This document shows positions 14,006 to 23,407 of a stretch of 64,000 bases of DNA, piece after piece. Position 1 is the stretch's first letter. Each line of letters begins with the position of its first letter. Below the pieces are notes generated by a model that saw only the letters and a program-made list of their open reading frames with translations, was not told where the DNA came from and searched no databases. Location of the stretch: contig NZ_JBHTJH010000017.1 in NCBI RefSeq assembly GCF_042675645.1, positions 744,001 to 808,000 on the forward strand, given 5' to 3'. A program made the position numbers and the translations under genes. The stretch is from Sungkyunkwania multivorans (GTDB lineage: Bacteria; Bacteroidota; Bacteroidia; Flavobacteriales; Flavobacteriaceae).

Positions 14006-17000
14006 ATGAAAAAAAAATTGCCCTTTTTGGTGCTTTTGCTATTCTCTATATATGCGAATAGTCAAACTACCTTATCCGCGGGAGAAATTGCCATCACCGG
14101 TTTTAATGCCGACAATCCCGATGAGTTAACATTTGTCCTACTCACCGATGTTACCAACGGAACCGAGATCAACTTTACCGATAATGGTTGGATCACATCT
14201 ACCAGTAGCTTGCGATCTGGCGAGGGAACCATCCTATGGACTGCTACCTCCGATCTAAGTTGTGGAACGGAAATTACGATTACAGGAACCTCTACCGCAA
14301 GCAGTGGAACAGCAAGTGGAAGCGGGAGCTATGCGCTCTCTACTTCGGGAGATCAAATATTGGCCTATCAGGGTACCGCAGGCTCCCCAGTCTTTATTTA
14401 TGCCATCACCTTTGATAGCTCCGGTTGGTCTACGACCTCTTCAGGAGGTAATATCACAGGACTGCCGGCTGGACTTACAGACGCCGTAAATGCCGTCAAT
14501 GTCGGCGAAATAGACAATGGAGAGTATGACCAAGCTTGTACAAATAGCAATAGCGGTGCAGCAACCATCCTGGCCGATGTTTCAAATGCAGCCAATTGGA
14601 CCTTGAATAATGTGCGAATCCCTGGTCTTGGCGGATGTGTATATAGCTGCGCCCCAACGTGTACGCCTGCTACCATATCTTCCGTATCGCCCACCGAAGG
14701 TCCGGCAGGCACCGTAGTTGCTATTACTGCTTCTGCTGGCGACCTATCAGGCGCTACCGCGACCATCGACGGTGTTGGTGCGACAGTGATCTCTGCCACT
14801 GCCATGCAAATGCTGATCGAAATACCCACTGGAGCCAGTACTGGCGATATCGTTATCACCGATGGGCAACCTTGTGATGCCACCTTTTCTACCTTCACTG
14901 TAATCGACAACGAAACATCGACCTGTGATCTTACTGGAACAGGAACCTTTACCGATCTGTTTATTTCTGAAGTGACAGATGCATCGACTGGGTCACTTTC
15001 CTATATAGAGATCTATAATGCAACGGGTGCCACTGTTGATATGACGGATTATATCATTCGAATTCAAAACAATGGTGGGCCAGCTTTTACAGATATCCCT
15101 TTGACCGGGACATTGGCTGATAACGACTCCTTTACTCTGGCAACGGCTGTAGGAACGGGATGTGCTGTAACAGGCGGAGACGGAAGCCTTGCTGATCAGA
15201 ACGACGTGAGTACAGGTGTCAATAACAATGATTGTATCTCTTTAAGAGACGCGACAACAACAACCTTGATCGATCTTTGGGGAGTATGTGACGGAAGCAG
15301 TTGGATCAATGCGCTTGGATTGGGAAGCGAAGGATATGACTTTCAAAGAAGAGCAACTGCAACTGCACCGAGCACTACGTTCGACTCTAATGACTGGACC
15401 ATATTGGACTATGCCTCTTGTAATGATAACTATACCGATATTGAGACCTATGATGGTACCAGATCCGCTCCAACGATTACATCGCAGCCATCACTGTCCT
15501 TAGCATCTTGTGGAATTGCCACTTCGTTAACAGTGGCTGGAACCGAGGCTGTTGCTGGGTCGGCTGGACTTGCGTATCAGTGGTATGTGAGTGCTCCAGG
15601 AGATGCGGGTTGGACAGCGCTTACAGATACGGGCGTATACACAGGCAGTACAGCGATGACTCTTAACATAAGTTCTGTGATAGGGCTGGATGGACATCAG
15701 TATTACTGTCAGTTGCGCGAAGATGACGCCACATGCTATACAGCAACAGAATCTTCAAGCATCGACCTTAGTATGGTATTTTCTACTTGGAATGGCGCAG
15801 CTTGGGATACCATTCCTGATAACACTAGAATTACATTGATCGATGGCGACTTCAACACTGTTACCGATGGCGATATCGAAGCTTGTTCTTTGTTCGTACT
15901 TTCGGGAGCGACCATGAATGTAAATGCTGGAGATTATATTCGTATTCAGAATGACCTAACGGTAGAAGGAGATCTGCAAATATTACATGAGGGATCATTG
16001 GTCATGGTAGACGATAGTGGCGTTGTCACAGTGAATGGAAATCTAGAGGTACATAAAACAACCGAAACGCTTACCGCATGGTATGACTATACGTACTGGT
16101 CATCTCCTTCGACAAATGAAACCTTAGGAAATGTTTTTTCTGGAATGCCAGCCGACAGAATATACAGATTTAACACAGCTACTTTTAATGATAGTAATGG
16201 CGATGGAAGTGATGATGAGGGGGATGATTGGATAAATGTCAATGGGGCAACCACAATGACGCCAGGTGTAGGATATATCTCCATGGCCTCTTTAAGTGTA
16301 ACCTATCCCGGTACGAATAATATTGTGTTCAACGGAGCCGTCAACAACGGACTTGTTCAACCCACGGTAATTCGCAATGGCGGCCTGGGCGGAAATGATG
16401 ATTGGAACCTATTGGGAAATCCTTATCCATCTGCCATTGATGCCGACCTTTTTCTCGGCGATGTCGCCAACATACCGATATTGGACGGGACCATTTATTT
16501 CTGGGTGCATAATCTTCCACCAGATGCAGGTAATCCAGGGCCTTATGGACAAAATTTTTCTACAGACGATTATGCTTCCTATGCATTCGGACTTGGCACT
16601 GGTACTGCTGCTGTTTCCGGCGGAAGTATCCCAACAGGAAATATAGCATCGGGCCAGTCGTTCTTTGTTGAGAGTTTGGACAACGGGCTGGCCACCTTCG
16701 ATAACGCTATGCGGATGACTACCGGAAATGATGATTTCTTTAGGACCACTTCGAACGAAGTCAATAACAAAGATCTAATATGGCTGAACTTAACTAATGA
16801 GGAAGGCGCCTTCAGTCAAATTTTAATAGGATTTACCGACGAGGCTACTTTTGGACAGGATCGCGGATATGATGGTAAGCGTTTCGCTGGTGGCTTTGTT
16901 TCTTTATATTCAATCATCGAAAACGAGATCTTCGCCATTCAAAGTAGGCCTTCGCTAGCAGAAGAGGACATCGTACCTATTGGATTTAGCAGTCTTATGG

Positions 17001-17449
17001 ATGGTCAAAGCAATTTTAGTATTCAAATAGACCAAATTCAAGGGACTAAGCTCGAGGGTTATGAGGTGCTCTTAAAGGATGGTCTGACGAATGTGCTTCA
17101 CGACCTTCGACAAGGCAGTTACCAGTTTGAAGATGTGACCGGTACCTTTAACGATCGTTTTGAACTTATTTTTCGTAAAGCTACATCTTTGGGTCTCAAT
17201 AATGTTGAGGAGAAGCAACGGAGCCTAGTGATCACTTCGACGGAAAAGAAGACCAGCATATTCTTTACTGATCAAAGTCTGATCTCTCGTATTGAAATTT
17301 ATGACTTGTTAGGTAGAAATGTTGTCGATGAATATTTTGACATTGGAAAAGAGAAGGTCTCCGTACGTCTAAACGAAGGTCGTATCTACATTGTCAAGGT
17401 TATCTCAGCGGATGGGAATAGCACGGCCAACAAATATGTTTATAAGTAA
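14006..17449 (+). CDS. Large secreted protein with lamin-tail and IPT/TIG-like domains, T9SS substrate
   Basis: The ATG at 14006 begins a standard signal peptide (MKKKLPFLVLLLFSIYANSQ); the frame is open to 13904 but that part has no signal. The 1147-residue protein has an N-terminal beta-sandwich repeated in many flavobacterial extracellular proteins (GEIAITGFNADNPDE), an IPT/TIG-like segment near 220-310, a lamin-tail-like domain near 320-470 (LFISEVTDASTGSLSYIEIY), an Ig-like part and a long region with WNLLGNPYPSAID. The last 70 residues look like a type IX sorting tail. It is probably exported by the gliding-associated T9SS and anchored to the surface. Function unknown. Confidence 0.85.
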   Translation: MKKKLPFLVLLLFSIYANSQTTLSAGEIAITGFNADNPDELTFVLLTDVTNGTEINFTDNGWITSTSSLRSGEGTILWTATSDLSCGTEITITGTSTASSGTASGSGSYALSTSGDQILAYQGTAGSPVFIYAITFDSSGWSTTSSGGNITGLPAGLTDAVNAVNVGEIDNGEYDQACTNSNSGAATILADVSNAANWTLNNVRIPGLGGCVYSCAPTCTPATISSVSPTEGPAGTVVAITASAGDLSGATATIDGVGATVISATAMQMLIEIPTGASTGDIVITDGQPCDATFSTFTVIDNETSTCDLTGTGTFTDLFISEVTDASTGSLSYIEIYNATGATVDMTDYIIRIQNNGGPAFTDIPLTGTLADNDSFTLATAVGTGCAVTGGDGSLADQNDVSTGVNNNDCISLRDATTTTLIDLWGVCDGSSWINALGLGSEGYDFQRRATATAPSTTFDSNDWTILDYASCNDNYTDIETYDGTRSAPTITSQPSLSLASCGIATSLTVAGTEAVAGSAGLAYQWYVSAPGDAGWTALTDTGVYTGSTAMTLNISSVIGLDGHQYYCQLREDDATCYTATESSSIDLSMVFSTWNGAAWDTIPDNTRITLIDGDFNTVTDGDIEACSLFVLSGATMNVNAGDYIRIQNDLTVEGDLQILHEGSLVMVDDSGVVTVNGNLEVHKTTETLTAWYDYTYWSSPSTNETLGNVFSGMPADRIYRFNTATFNDSNGDGSDDEGDDWINVNGATTMTPGVGYISMASLSVTYPGTNNIVFNGAVNNGLVQPTVIRNGGLGGNDDWNLLGNPYPSAIDADLFLGDVANIPILDGTIYFWVHNLPPDAGNPGPYGQNFSTDDYASYAFGLGTGTAAVSGGSIPTGNIASGQSFFVESLDNGLATFDNAMRMTTGNDDFFRTTSNEVNNKDLIWLNLTNEEGAFSQILIGFTDEATFGQDRGYDGKRFAGGFVSLYSIIENEIFAIQSRPSLAEEDIVPIGFSSLMDGQSNFSIQIDQIQGTKLEGYEVLLKDGLTNVLHDLRQGSYQFEDVTGTFNDRFELIFRKATSLGLNNVEEKQRSLVITSTEKKTSIFFTDQSLISRIEIYDLLGRNVVDEYFDIGKEKVSVRLNEGRIYIVKVISADGNSTANKYVYK

Positions 17450-17471
17450 AGAGCAAGAAAAAATGACAAAA

Positions 17472-17507
17472 AAAAGCGCCCGTCATGATTGACGGGCGCT
17501 TTTCTAT
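17472..17507. terminator. Bidirectional terminator
   Basis: AAAAGCGCCCGTCA and TGACGGGCGCTTTT (17472-17485, 17490-17503) form a perfect 14-bp stem with a TGAT loop. It serves both the lamin-tail gene and the convergent RNase gene. Confidence 0.9.
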
Positions 17508-19060
17508 TACTTTAAGGTGTTTCCTTCATTATCAAGGAAACGATACTCTAAATACGTGTAAGCATCTCTAGGTTGTATTTTTACCCATTTTTTGTGCTCT
17601 AAGAACCACTTAGAGCGTACGGATGGAAATCCTTTGGTTAGGTATGCTGCTATAAAGGGATGCGCATTCAGGACGATGCCGTTTTTTGCCTTCCCGTTAT
17701 GGCCTAGAATTCTTTCTAGATCAGACCCGATTTTATCCACTAGTACTATCGGAGCTTCAACTTCTCCTTCTTTATTAGCATTCGGATTTTTCTCATGAGT
17801 CTTAATGGCCATTTCAGGCCGTACTCGTTGTCTGGTGATCTGTATCAATCCAAACTTACTCGGAGGCAAGATCTTGTGTTTTGCTCTGTCTCCTTTCATT
17901 TCTTCTTTCAGATGATCAAATAGTTTTTTGCGATTGTCGGAATTGTTCATATCGATAAAGTCGATGACGATGATTCCGCCCATATCTCTCAATCTAAGTT
18001 GTCTTGCAACTTCTGAAGCAGCAATGAGGTTGACCTCCAATGCAGTGTCTTCTTGATTTTTCGCTTTGTTTGATCGGTTTCCACTATTGACGTCAATGAC
18101 GTGAAGGGCTTCGGTGTGCTCTATCACCAAATATGCTCCCTTGCTCATGGAAACAGTACGTCCAAAAGAAGTTTTGATCTGTCGCTCTATTCCATATTTC
18201 TCAAAAATAGGAACAGATGACTTGTACAATTTCACTATGGACTCTTTTTTAGGTGCTATCTCGCTTAGATAGTCCTTAATTTCCAAAGCCAGTGTTTCAT
18301 CATCCACATGGATACCAGTGAACGAATCGTCAAAAATGTCTCTTAATATTGAAGAGGCACGATTCAATTCGCTTAGTACCTTGGAAGGATGTCCTGCCCT
18401 TGGAAGTTTTCTGCACATCGCAGTCCAACGATTTAATAAATTGTGCAGGTCTCTGTCTAGTTCAGCTGTTTTTTTGCCTTGAGCCACTGTTCGTACGATC
18501 ACACCAAACCCTTTGGGTCTGATGCTCTGGACCAACCTCTTTAGTCGATCTTTTTCTTCTTTGCTATCTATCTTTTGCGAGATAGAGATACGGTCAGAAA
18601 AAGGGACTAAAACGATGTATCTACCGGCGATGGACAATTCCGAACTAATTCGGGGTCCTTTGGTAGAAATAGGTTCCTTTACGATCTGTACGAGCAGACT
18701 TTGATTGGAATGTAACGCATCAACGATACGACCATCTTTATCGATATCTGGCTCAAATGGGAAATCTTTTAAAGTGAAATCCTTTAATTTACCTGTGCTT
18801 ACACGTTTTACGAATTTCAACAATGAGGGTAATTTTGGGCCAAGGTCGTGATAGTGCAAAAATGCATCTTTCTCATAACCGACATTTACAAATGCCGCGT
18901 TGAGCCCAGGAACAGGTTTTCGTATTTTGGCTAGAAAAATATCGCCAACAGAAAACTTGTTATCGTCTCCTTCATTGTGTAATTCAATGAGTTTTCCATC
19001 CTTTAGTAAGGCAAAATCTACTTCAGAGGAACCAGATCTAATGATCAATTCATTATTCAC
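17507..19060 (-). CDS. rng: Ribonuclease E/G family endoribonuclease
   Basis: This 517-residue enzyme cleaves single-stranded RNA and takes part in rRNA maturation and mRNA turnover. An S1-type RNA-binding domain lies at about 35-125 (GDIFLAKIRKPVPGLNAAFV), followed by the RNase H-like catalytic core with the metal-binding aspartates in HVIDVNSGNRSN and IVIDFIDMNNSDN. It lacks the long degradosome scaffold of E. coli RNase E and has the size of RNase G. The mS38-like peptide and HU genes lie upstream on the same strand. Confidence 0.95.
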   Translation of the reverse strand: MNNELIIRSGSSEVDFALLKDGKLIELHNEGDDNKFSVGDIFLAKIRKPVPGLNAAFVNVGYEKDAFLHYHDLGPKLPSLLKFVKRVSTGKLKDFTLKDFPFEPDIDKDGRIVDALHSNQSLLVQIVKEPISTKGPRISSELSIAGRYIVLVPFSDRISISQKIDSKEEKDRLKRLVQSIRPKGFGVIVRTVAQGKKTAELDRDLHNLLNRWTAMCRKLPRAGHPSKVLSELNRASSILRDIFDDSFTGIHVDDETLALEIKDYLSEIAPKKESIVKLYKSSVPIFEKYGIERQIKTSFGRTVSMSKGAYLVIEHTEALHVIDVNSGNRSNKAKNQEDTALEVNLIAASEVARQLRLRDMGGIIVIDFIDMNNSDNRKKLFDHLKEEMKGDRAKHKILPPSKFGLIQITRQRVRPEMAIKTHEKNPNANKEGEVEAPIVLVDKIGSDLERILGHNGKAKNGIVLNAHPFIAAYLTKGFPSVRSKWFLEHKKWVKIQPRDAYTYLEYRFLDNEGNTLK

Positions 19061-19183
19061 CCTGATTCAATTTTTATCCCGAAAATTCGAGATGGATTAA
19101 ACAATAATTTTTTCACAGGTTTTTAACCTATTGAGGCGACTATCTGATAGGGCCTCGTTTTCAAAGAACGGTTCTTTTGTAAA

Positions 19184-19214
19184 AAGAAAAAGTAGTCTAC
19201 AACTACTTTTTCTT
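19184..19214 (-). terminator. Terminator overlapping the mS38-like gene end
   Basis: AAGAAAAAGTAGT (19184-19196) and ACTACTTTTTCTT (19202-19214) form a perfect 13-bp stem with a 5-base loop. Read on the minus strand it begins inside the last codons of the 29-residue gene and ends in a T-rich arm. Confidence 0.7.
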
Positions 19215-19292
19215 GTGGCGGTTTGCTCTTCTTCTTTTTTTACGCTTGTGCGTGGCTACCTTGTGCCTTTTTCTTTTTTTACCACTCGGCAT
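19203..19292 (-). CDS. 29-residue basic AURKAIP1/COX24 (mS38-like) peptide
   Basis: The ATG at 19292 and TAG at 19203-19205 enclose a 29-residue peptide of which 19 are Lys or Arg (MPSGKKRKRHKVATHKRKKR and then RRANRHKKK). Flavobacterial genomes carry an almost identical small gene annotated as AURKAIP1/COX24 domain protein, related to the mitochondrial small-subunit protein mS38, which touches the decoding region of rRNA. A ribosomal role is therefore likely. It sits between an HU gene and RNase E/G. The identification is from memory of the family; the coding frame and terminator are seen directly. Confidence 0.8.
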   Translation of the reverse strand: MPSGKKRKRHKVATHKRKKRRRANRHKKK

Positions 19293-19314
19293 AATTAATT
19301 GTCTGTTATTTTAG

Positions 19315-19605
19315 TTATTTTACTTCTATGTTGGTCTTAACTCCTTCTACAAATACTTTCGCAGGTTTAAATGCCGGAATGTTGTGTGCAGGAATCTTGA
19401 TCGTTGTGTTCTTCGAGATGTTTCTTCCGGTCTTTTCAGCCCTTGTCTTGATGATAAAGCTACCAAAACCTCTCAAATACACGTTATCACCATTCTCTAA
19501 TGAAGACTTAACTTCTTCCATAAAAGATTCAACTACAGTTTGAACCTCTGCTTTTTCCATTCCATTCTTCTCTGAAATCTTTGCTACGATGTCCGCTTTT
19601 GTCAT
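19315..19605 (-). CDS. HU/IHF family DNA-binding protein
   Basis: From ATG 19605 the protein has 96 residues, the usual HU size; the open frame upstream to 19692 is A/T-rich leader sequence. The core MTKADIVAKISEKNGMEKAE, the dimer interface GDNVYLRGFGSFIIKTR and the arm with the proline that intercalates DNA (KIPAHNIPAFKP) are all present. It bends and compacts DNA as a dimer. Divergent from mutY. Confidence 0.95.
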   Translation of the reverse strand: MTKADIVAKISEKNGMEKAEVQTVVESFMEEVKSSLENGDNVYLRGFGSFIIKTRAEKTGRNISKNTTIKIPAHNIPAFKPAKVFVEGVKTNIEVK

Positions 19606-19745
19606 TTTGAATAAATTTAAAATTGTTTTTAGATTTAGGGTTTTAGGGGTTGCAAATATATAAATTAATTTAATTAATCTTTCAATCTGCAAGCATTTAA
19701 TATTTAACTAAATAAACTTACTTTTCAAGAAATTATTATCTGCGC

Positions 19746-20786
19746 GTGAAAATTCGTAAAAAACTGATAGCATGGTATTTAATGCACAAGAGACCCTTGC
19801 CTTGGAGGGAGACCCAAGACCCCTATAAAATATGGCTCTCCGAAATTATGTTGCAACAAACACGTGTCGAACAGGGAATGCCGTACTATTTTAAATTCCT
19901 TGAAGCCTTTCCTTCGGTTCACGATTTGGCCAATGCTACCGAAGGGGAAGTGCTAAAGCTATGGCAAGGCTTGGGATACTACTCACGTGCGCGAAACCTC
20001 CATGAGACGGCCAAACATGTGTCCAAGAGTTTGAACGGACAATTTCCAAGAACCTATAAAGAGCTTATAAAGCTGAAGGGTGTTGGGGATTATACGGCCA
20101 GTGCCATTGCTTCTATTTGCTTTAATGAAGCCACTCCGGTGGTAGATGGCAATGTATATAGAGTGCTTTCAAGATATTACGGTATCAGAACCCCTATCAA
20201 TTCTACCAGTGGAATAAAGGAATTCAAGGCACTAGCCGAAGAATTGATCGATAAAGAGCGGCCAGCGACCTTTAATCAGGCGATCATGGAATTCGGTGCA
20301 ATTCAGTGTAAGCCACAAAATCCCTACTGTCTGCATTGCCCACTAAATGATAGTTGCATGGCCTTGGCGACCAGCAAGGTAAAAGAGCTTCCCATAAAAC
20401 TGAAAAAAGGCAAAATAAAAAGGCGTTTCTTTAACTATTTGGTGATGATCTCTGACGATGATGAGACTCAGCTTCAGCAACGCACCAAAAAAGGAATATG
20501 GCAACACCTCTACGAATTTCCTTTGATCGAAGCAGAGAAAAAACTATCGAAGAAAGAACTTTTAGAACTTCAAGGATTCAAGGACCTTGTAAAGGATAAC
20601 AACTTTAAGGTTTCCCTGTATAATGATGAGGAAGTGATTCATAAGTTGTCCCATCAGCACTTGCATACACAATTTTGGATAGTGCTTGTGAATGAGATAA
20701 AAAAGGGGGCGATCCCTATTTCTAACATAAAAAAGTACCCTGTTCCGATACTAATTGATAATTTTGTCGAAGAATTCAATTTTTAG
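19746..20786 (+). CDS. mutY: A/G-specific adenine glycosylase MutY
   Basis: MutY removes adenine mispaired with 8-oxoguanine. The start is GTG at 19746. The 346 residues include Glu33 in SEIMLQQTRVEQ, the helix-hairpin-helix LKGVGDYTASAIAS, catalytic Asp134 in VVDGNVYRVLSRY, and the 4Fe-4S ligands Cys188, 195, 198 and 204 with the C-x6-C-x2-C-x5-C spacing. The C-terminal third is the NUDIX-like recognition domain. It opens the mutY-ssb-gldE-gldD cluster known from Flavobacterium. Confidence 0.97.
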   Translation: MKIRKKLIAWYLMHKRPLPWRETQDPYKIWLSEIMLQQTRVEQGMPYYFKFLEAFPSVHDLANATEGEVLKLWQGLGYYSRARNLHETAKHVSKSLNGQFPRTYKELIKLKGVGDYTASAIASICFNEATPVVDGNVYRVLSRYYGIRTPINSTSGIKEFKALAEELIDKERPATFNQAIMEFGAIQCKPQNPYCLHCPLNDSCMALATSKVKELPIKLKKGKIKRRFFNYLVMISDDDETQLQQRTKKGIWQHLYEFPLIEAEKKLSKKELLELQGFKDLVKDNNFKVSLYNDEEVIHKLSHQHLHTQFWIVLVNEIKKGAIPISNIKKYPVPILIDNFVEEFNF

Positions 20787-20794
20787 TACATTTG
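20764..20794 (+). promoter_or_regulatory. ssb promoter inside the 3' end of mutY
   Basis: TTG at 20764-20766 and the exact box TACATTTG at 20787-20794 are separated by 20 bases. This would start a transcript near 20801, 14 bp before the ssb start, so ssb can be expressed apart from mutY. Confidence 0.7.
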
Positions 20795-20814
20795 ATTGAA
20801 ACCTAATTTTATAA

Positions 20815-21276
20815 ATGATGAGTGGTACATTGAACAAAGTAATGCTGATAGGGCATTTAGGCGATGAGGTAAAGATGCATTATTTTGAAGGTGGGGGCAG
20901 TATCGGTCGTTTTCCACTTGCCACCAATGAGACCTATACCAATCGAACTACCGGCGAGCGTGTTACAAACACCGAATGGCATAATATTGTAGTTAGAAAT
21001 AAGGCTGCGGAGATTTGCGAAAAATACCTTAGCAAAGGCGACCGTATCTATGTAGAAGGACGCATCAAGACACGACAATGGCAAGATGACAGCGGTAACA
21101 CGCGTTATTCCACGGAGATTCAAGCAACAGACTTCACCTTTCTAACTACCAAGAAAGAAGGGCAACCGGCAGATGGTATTCCTGCAAAACCAGCTCAAGG
21201 AAGCGCTCAGCCACAACAGCCACAGACTTCGGACCCCGTTGTTTCGACCCCCGAAGATGATGACCTACCATTCTAA
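20815..21276 (+). CDS. ssb: Single-stranded DNA-binding protein
   Basis: SSB coats single-stranded DNA during replication and repair. The OB fold occupies residues 1-112 (LNKVMLIGHLGDEVKM, TEWHNIVVRNKAAEICEKYL, GDRIYVEGRIKTRQW), followed by a Gln/Pro-rich linker and the acidic tip DDDLPF, which recruits partner proteins. Two ATG codons in a row (20815, 20818) are possible starts. The placement before gldE-gldD is conserved in gliding flavobacteria. Confidence 0.97.
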   Translation: MMSGTLNKVMLIGHLGDEVKMHYFEGGGSIGRFPLATNETYTNRTTGERVTNTEWHNIVVRNKAAEICEKYLSKGDRIYVEGRIKTRQWQDDSGNTRYSTEIQATDFTFLTTKKEGQPADGIPAKPAQGSAQPQQPQTSDPVVSTPEDDDLPF

Positions 21277-21300
21277 GAAAGTAGAACCAATCTTTAACCT

Positions 21301-22611
21301 TTGGACCCGGAACCCTCGAGTTTATTCCTTTTACAGAATACCATGCTAAGTAGCACCGTCATTATTGAGATATTGGTGCTATTCCTTCTTTTGCTGTGTT
21401 CTGCAATGGTGTCGGGAGCGGAAGTGGCGTTTTTTTCACTTGCCTCCGCAGAACTCTCAGAAGCAAGCGAATCTGGTTCAAGGAGGCGAAAGATCGTCGC
21501 CCGACTTTTGGAGACTCCAAAGCGTCTACTCGCCACCATTTTGGTAGCCAATAACTTTATCAACATTGCCATTGTTCTATTGTTCGATGCCATTGGAGAA
21601 GTTTTCTTTGATGGACTAGATACCGCAGCTAGAATTTTTATCGAAGTCGGAATTGTCACTTCGCTGATCTTGATCTTTGGAGAGATCCTTCCAAAGATCT
21701 ACGCAAGCCGAAACCGCATTAGCTTTTCTTCATTCATGGCCTATCCGCTCAACGTTCTGGACAAGACCCTTAGACTGGTCACTTCTCCTATGAGCGCATT
21801 TACCAGCTATGTCGAGGAGAAGTTTGGTAGACAAAAGACAAATATCTCTGTAGACCATCTTTCGCAGGCCCTCGAGCTAGCTTCTGAAGAGGACACCACC
21901 AAAGAGGAGCAGAAGATATTACAGGGAATTGTCTCTTTTGGAAATACCGATACGAAACAAGTGATGCGCCCTAGAATTGATATGTTTGCTCTTTCGGATG
22001 AGATGTCCTTCTCCCAAATCATCCCTGAGATAATAAAGCATGGATACTCCCGCATTCCGGTATATCAAGATAATATGGATACGGTCACAGGTGTTCTATA
22101 TGTGAAGGACCTGTTGCCACATATCGATCAAAAAGAGTTTGACTGGTTGGACCTATTAAGAGAGACCTATTTTGTTCCAGAGAACAAGAAATTGGATGAC
22201 CTCCTGAAAGAGTTTCAAGAGAAAAAGATTCACTTGGCCATTGTCGTTGACGAATACGGAGGTACGTCTGGCTTGGTGACCTTGGAGGACATTATAGAGG
22301 AAATAGTAGGGGATATTAGCGATGAATTTGATGATGAGGATCTGATCTATTCAAAACTGGATGAACATAACTACGTTTTTGAGGGTAAAACATCTTTAAA
22401 AGATTTTTACAGAGTGATCAAAATAGAAGATGAGACGATCTTTGAAGAAGCGAAAGGGGAGTCCGAGACCATCGCAGGATTTGTTCTGGAGATATCGGGT
22501 GGATTTCCTCGTCGAGGAAATAAAATAAGCTTCAAGGATTACACGTTTACTGTTGAAGCGTTGGACCGAAAGCGCATCAAACAATTAAAGGTAACACTTC
22601 CAAAAAAATGA
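21301..22611 (+). CDS. gldE: Gliding motility protein GldE (CNNM/CorC-like membrane protein)
   Basis: GldE is a membrane protein needed with GldD for gliding and for stability of the type IX secretion system. The 436 residues show a DUF21/CNNM transmembrane domain (four hydrophobic segments up to about 150), two CBS domains (about 205-330, with IPEIIKHGYSRIPVYQDN and VTLEDIIEEIVGDI) and a CorC/HlyC C-terminal domain. I keep the TTG at 21301 because MDPEPSS matches the family N-terminus as I remember it; ATG 21343 would lose it. The gene overlaps gldD by 4 bp. Confidence 0.9.
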   Translation: MDPEPSSLFLLQNTMLSSTVIIEILVLFLLLLCSAMVSGAEVAFFSLASAELSEASESGSRRRKIVARLLETPKRLLATILVANNFINIAIVLLFDAIGEVFFDGLDTAARIFIEVGIVTSLILIFGEILPKIYASRNRISFSSFMAYPLNVLDKTLRLVTSPMSAFTSYVEEKFGRQKTNISVDHLSQALELASEEDTTKEEQKILQGIVSFGNTDTKQVMRPRIDMFALSDEMSFSQIIPEIIKHGYSRIPVYQDNMDTVTGVLYVKDLLPHIDQKEFDWLDLLRETYFVPENKKLDDLLKEFQEKKIHLAIVVDEYGGTSGLVTLEDIIEEIVGDISDEFDDEDLIYSKLDEHNYVFEGKTSLKDFYRVIKIEDETIFEEAKGESETIAGFVLEISGGFPRRGNKISFKDYTFTVEALDRKRIKQLKVTLPKK

Positions 22612-23168
22612 GATTGAAACAGCTTTTCTCAGTTATTCTTTTCACTGCGATATTAGGGAGTTGCGGAGACGAAGTGCTACCAAAACCCAAAGCCTACCTG
22701 CAATTGGAATACCCAGCCCACCAATATGAGACACTTCGATCCAAATGCCCCTATATTTTTGAAAAGAGTGTGTATGCAAAGCTTGAAGATAAAGGTAAAT
22801 GTTGGGTGAATTTGGTGTATCCAAAGATGAAGGCAACGATATATTTGTCATATTATCCTGTGACCAATAACATCGACTCTTTGTTAAGGGACGCCCAAAA
22901 ATTGGCGTTGGACCATACGATCAAAGCACAGGGCATCATCGATCAACCTTTTGTGAATCCCGATGACAAGGTGTATGGAAATTTTTACAGTATACAGGGA
23001 GATGCGGCCTCGCAGTCGCACTTTTATCTAACAGACAGTACCGATCATTTCTTCACCGGCTCGCTATATTTTTATAGCAAACCCAATTACGATTCGATCT
23101 ATCCCGCAGCGGTTTATCTGCAAAAGGATATTCGCAAGATCATGGAAAGCTTCCGATGGAAAGAATAA
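22608..23168 (+). CDS. gldD: Gliding motility lipoprotein GldD
   Basis: This 186-residue lipoprotein has a signal peptide and lipobox ending LGSC at residues 17-20, followed by the family sequence PKPKAYLQLEYP. The later YDSIYPAAVYLQKDIRKIMESF also fits GldD. It belongs to the core gliding/T9SS set. Translation is coupled to gldE through an ATGA overlap. Start and length are normal. Confidence 0.93.
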   Translation: MRLKQLFSVILFTAILGSCGDEVLPKPKAYLQLEYPAHQYETLRSKCPYIFEKSVYAKLEDKGKCWVNLVYPKMKATIYLSYYPVTNNIDSLLRDAQKLALDHTIKAQGIIDQPFVNPDDKVYGNFYSIQGDAASQSHFYLTDSTDHFFTGSLYFYSKPNYDSIYPAAVYLQKDIRKIMESFRWKE

Positions 23169-23350
23169 GGACAAAAAGCCAGATCTACAGAGATATTCTT
23201 GTTTTGTGAGGCTCCATCTTTATTCAGCCTCGACTTCGCTATAGTTGCACAAAATACTAGTAGCAACCAATGAGATGATCGCAGCGGCAAATCGATAAGC
23301 ATCTTATTGCCTTAACATATTTGAAATTATAGTTATTTACCGATAACATT

Positions 23351-23392
23351 TACAATAGAGCCCCACCGCATCTGCGGTGGGGCTCTATTGTA
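23351..23392. terminator. 20-bp perfect palindromic stem between convergent genes
   Basis: Positions 23351-23370 are the exact complement of 23373-23392 with only TC between them; the core is AGAGCCCCACCGCA. It lies between gldD and the convergent metal-binding lipoprotein gene and probably stops transcription both ways, though the flanking T-runs are weak. Confidence 0.65.
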
Positions 23393-23407
23393 CTATATTG
23401 AATGAGC

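Noticed and set aside
14398..14910. 170-codon minus-strand frame in the lamin-tail gene
   Set aside because: Low-complexity shadow of Thr/Ser/Gly-rich repeats on the coding strand.
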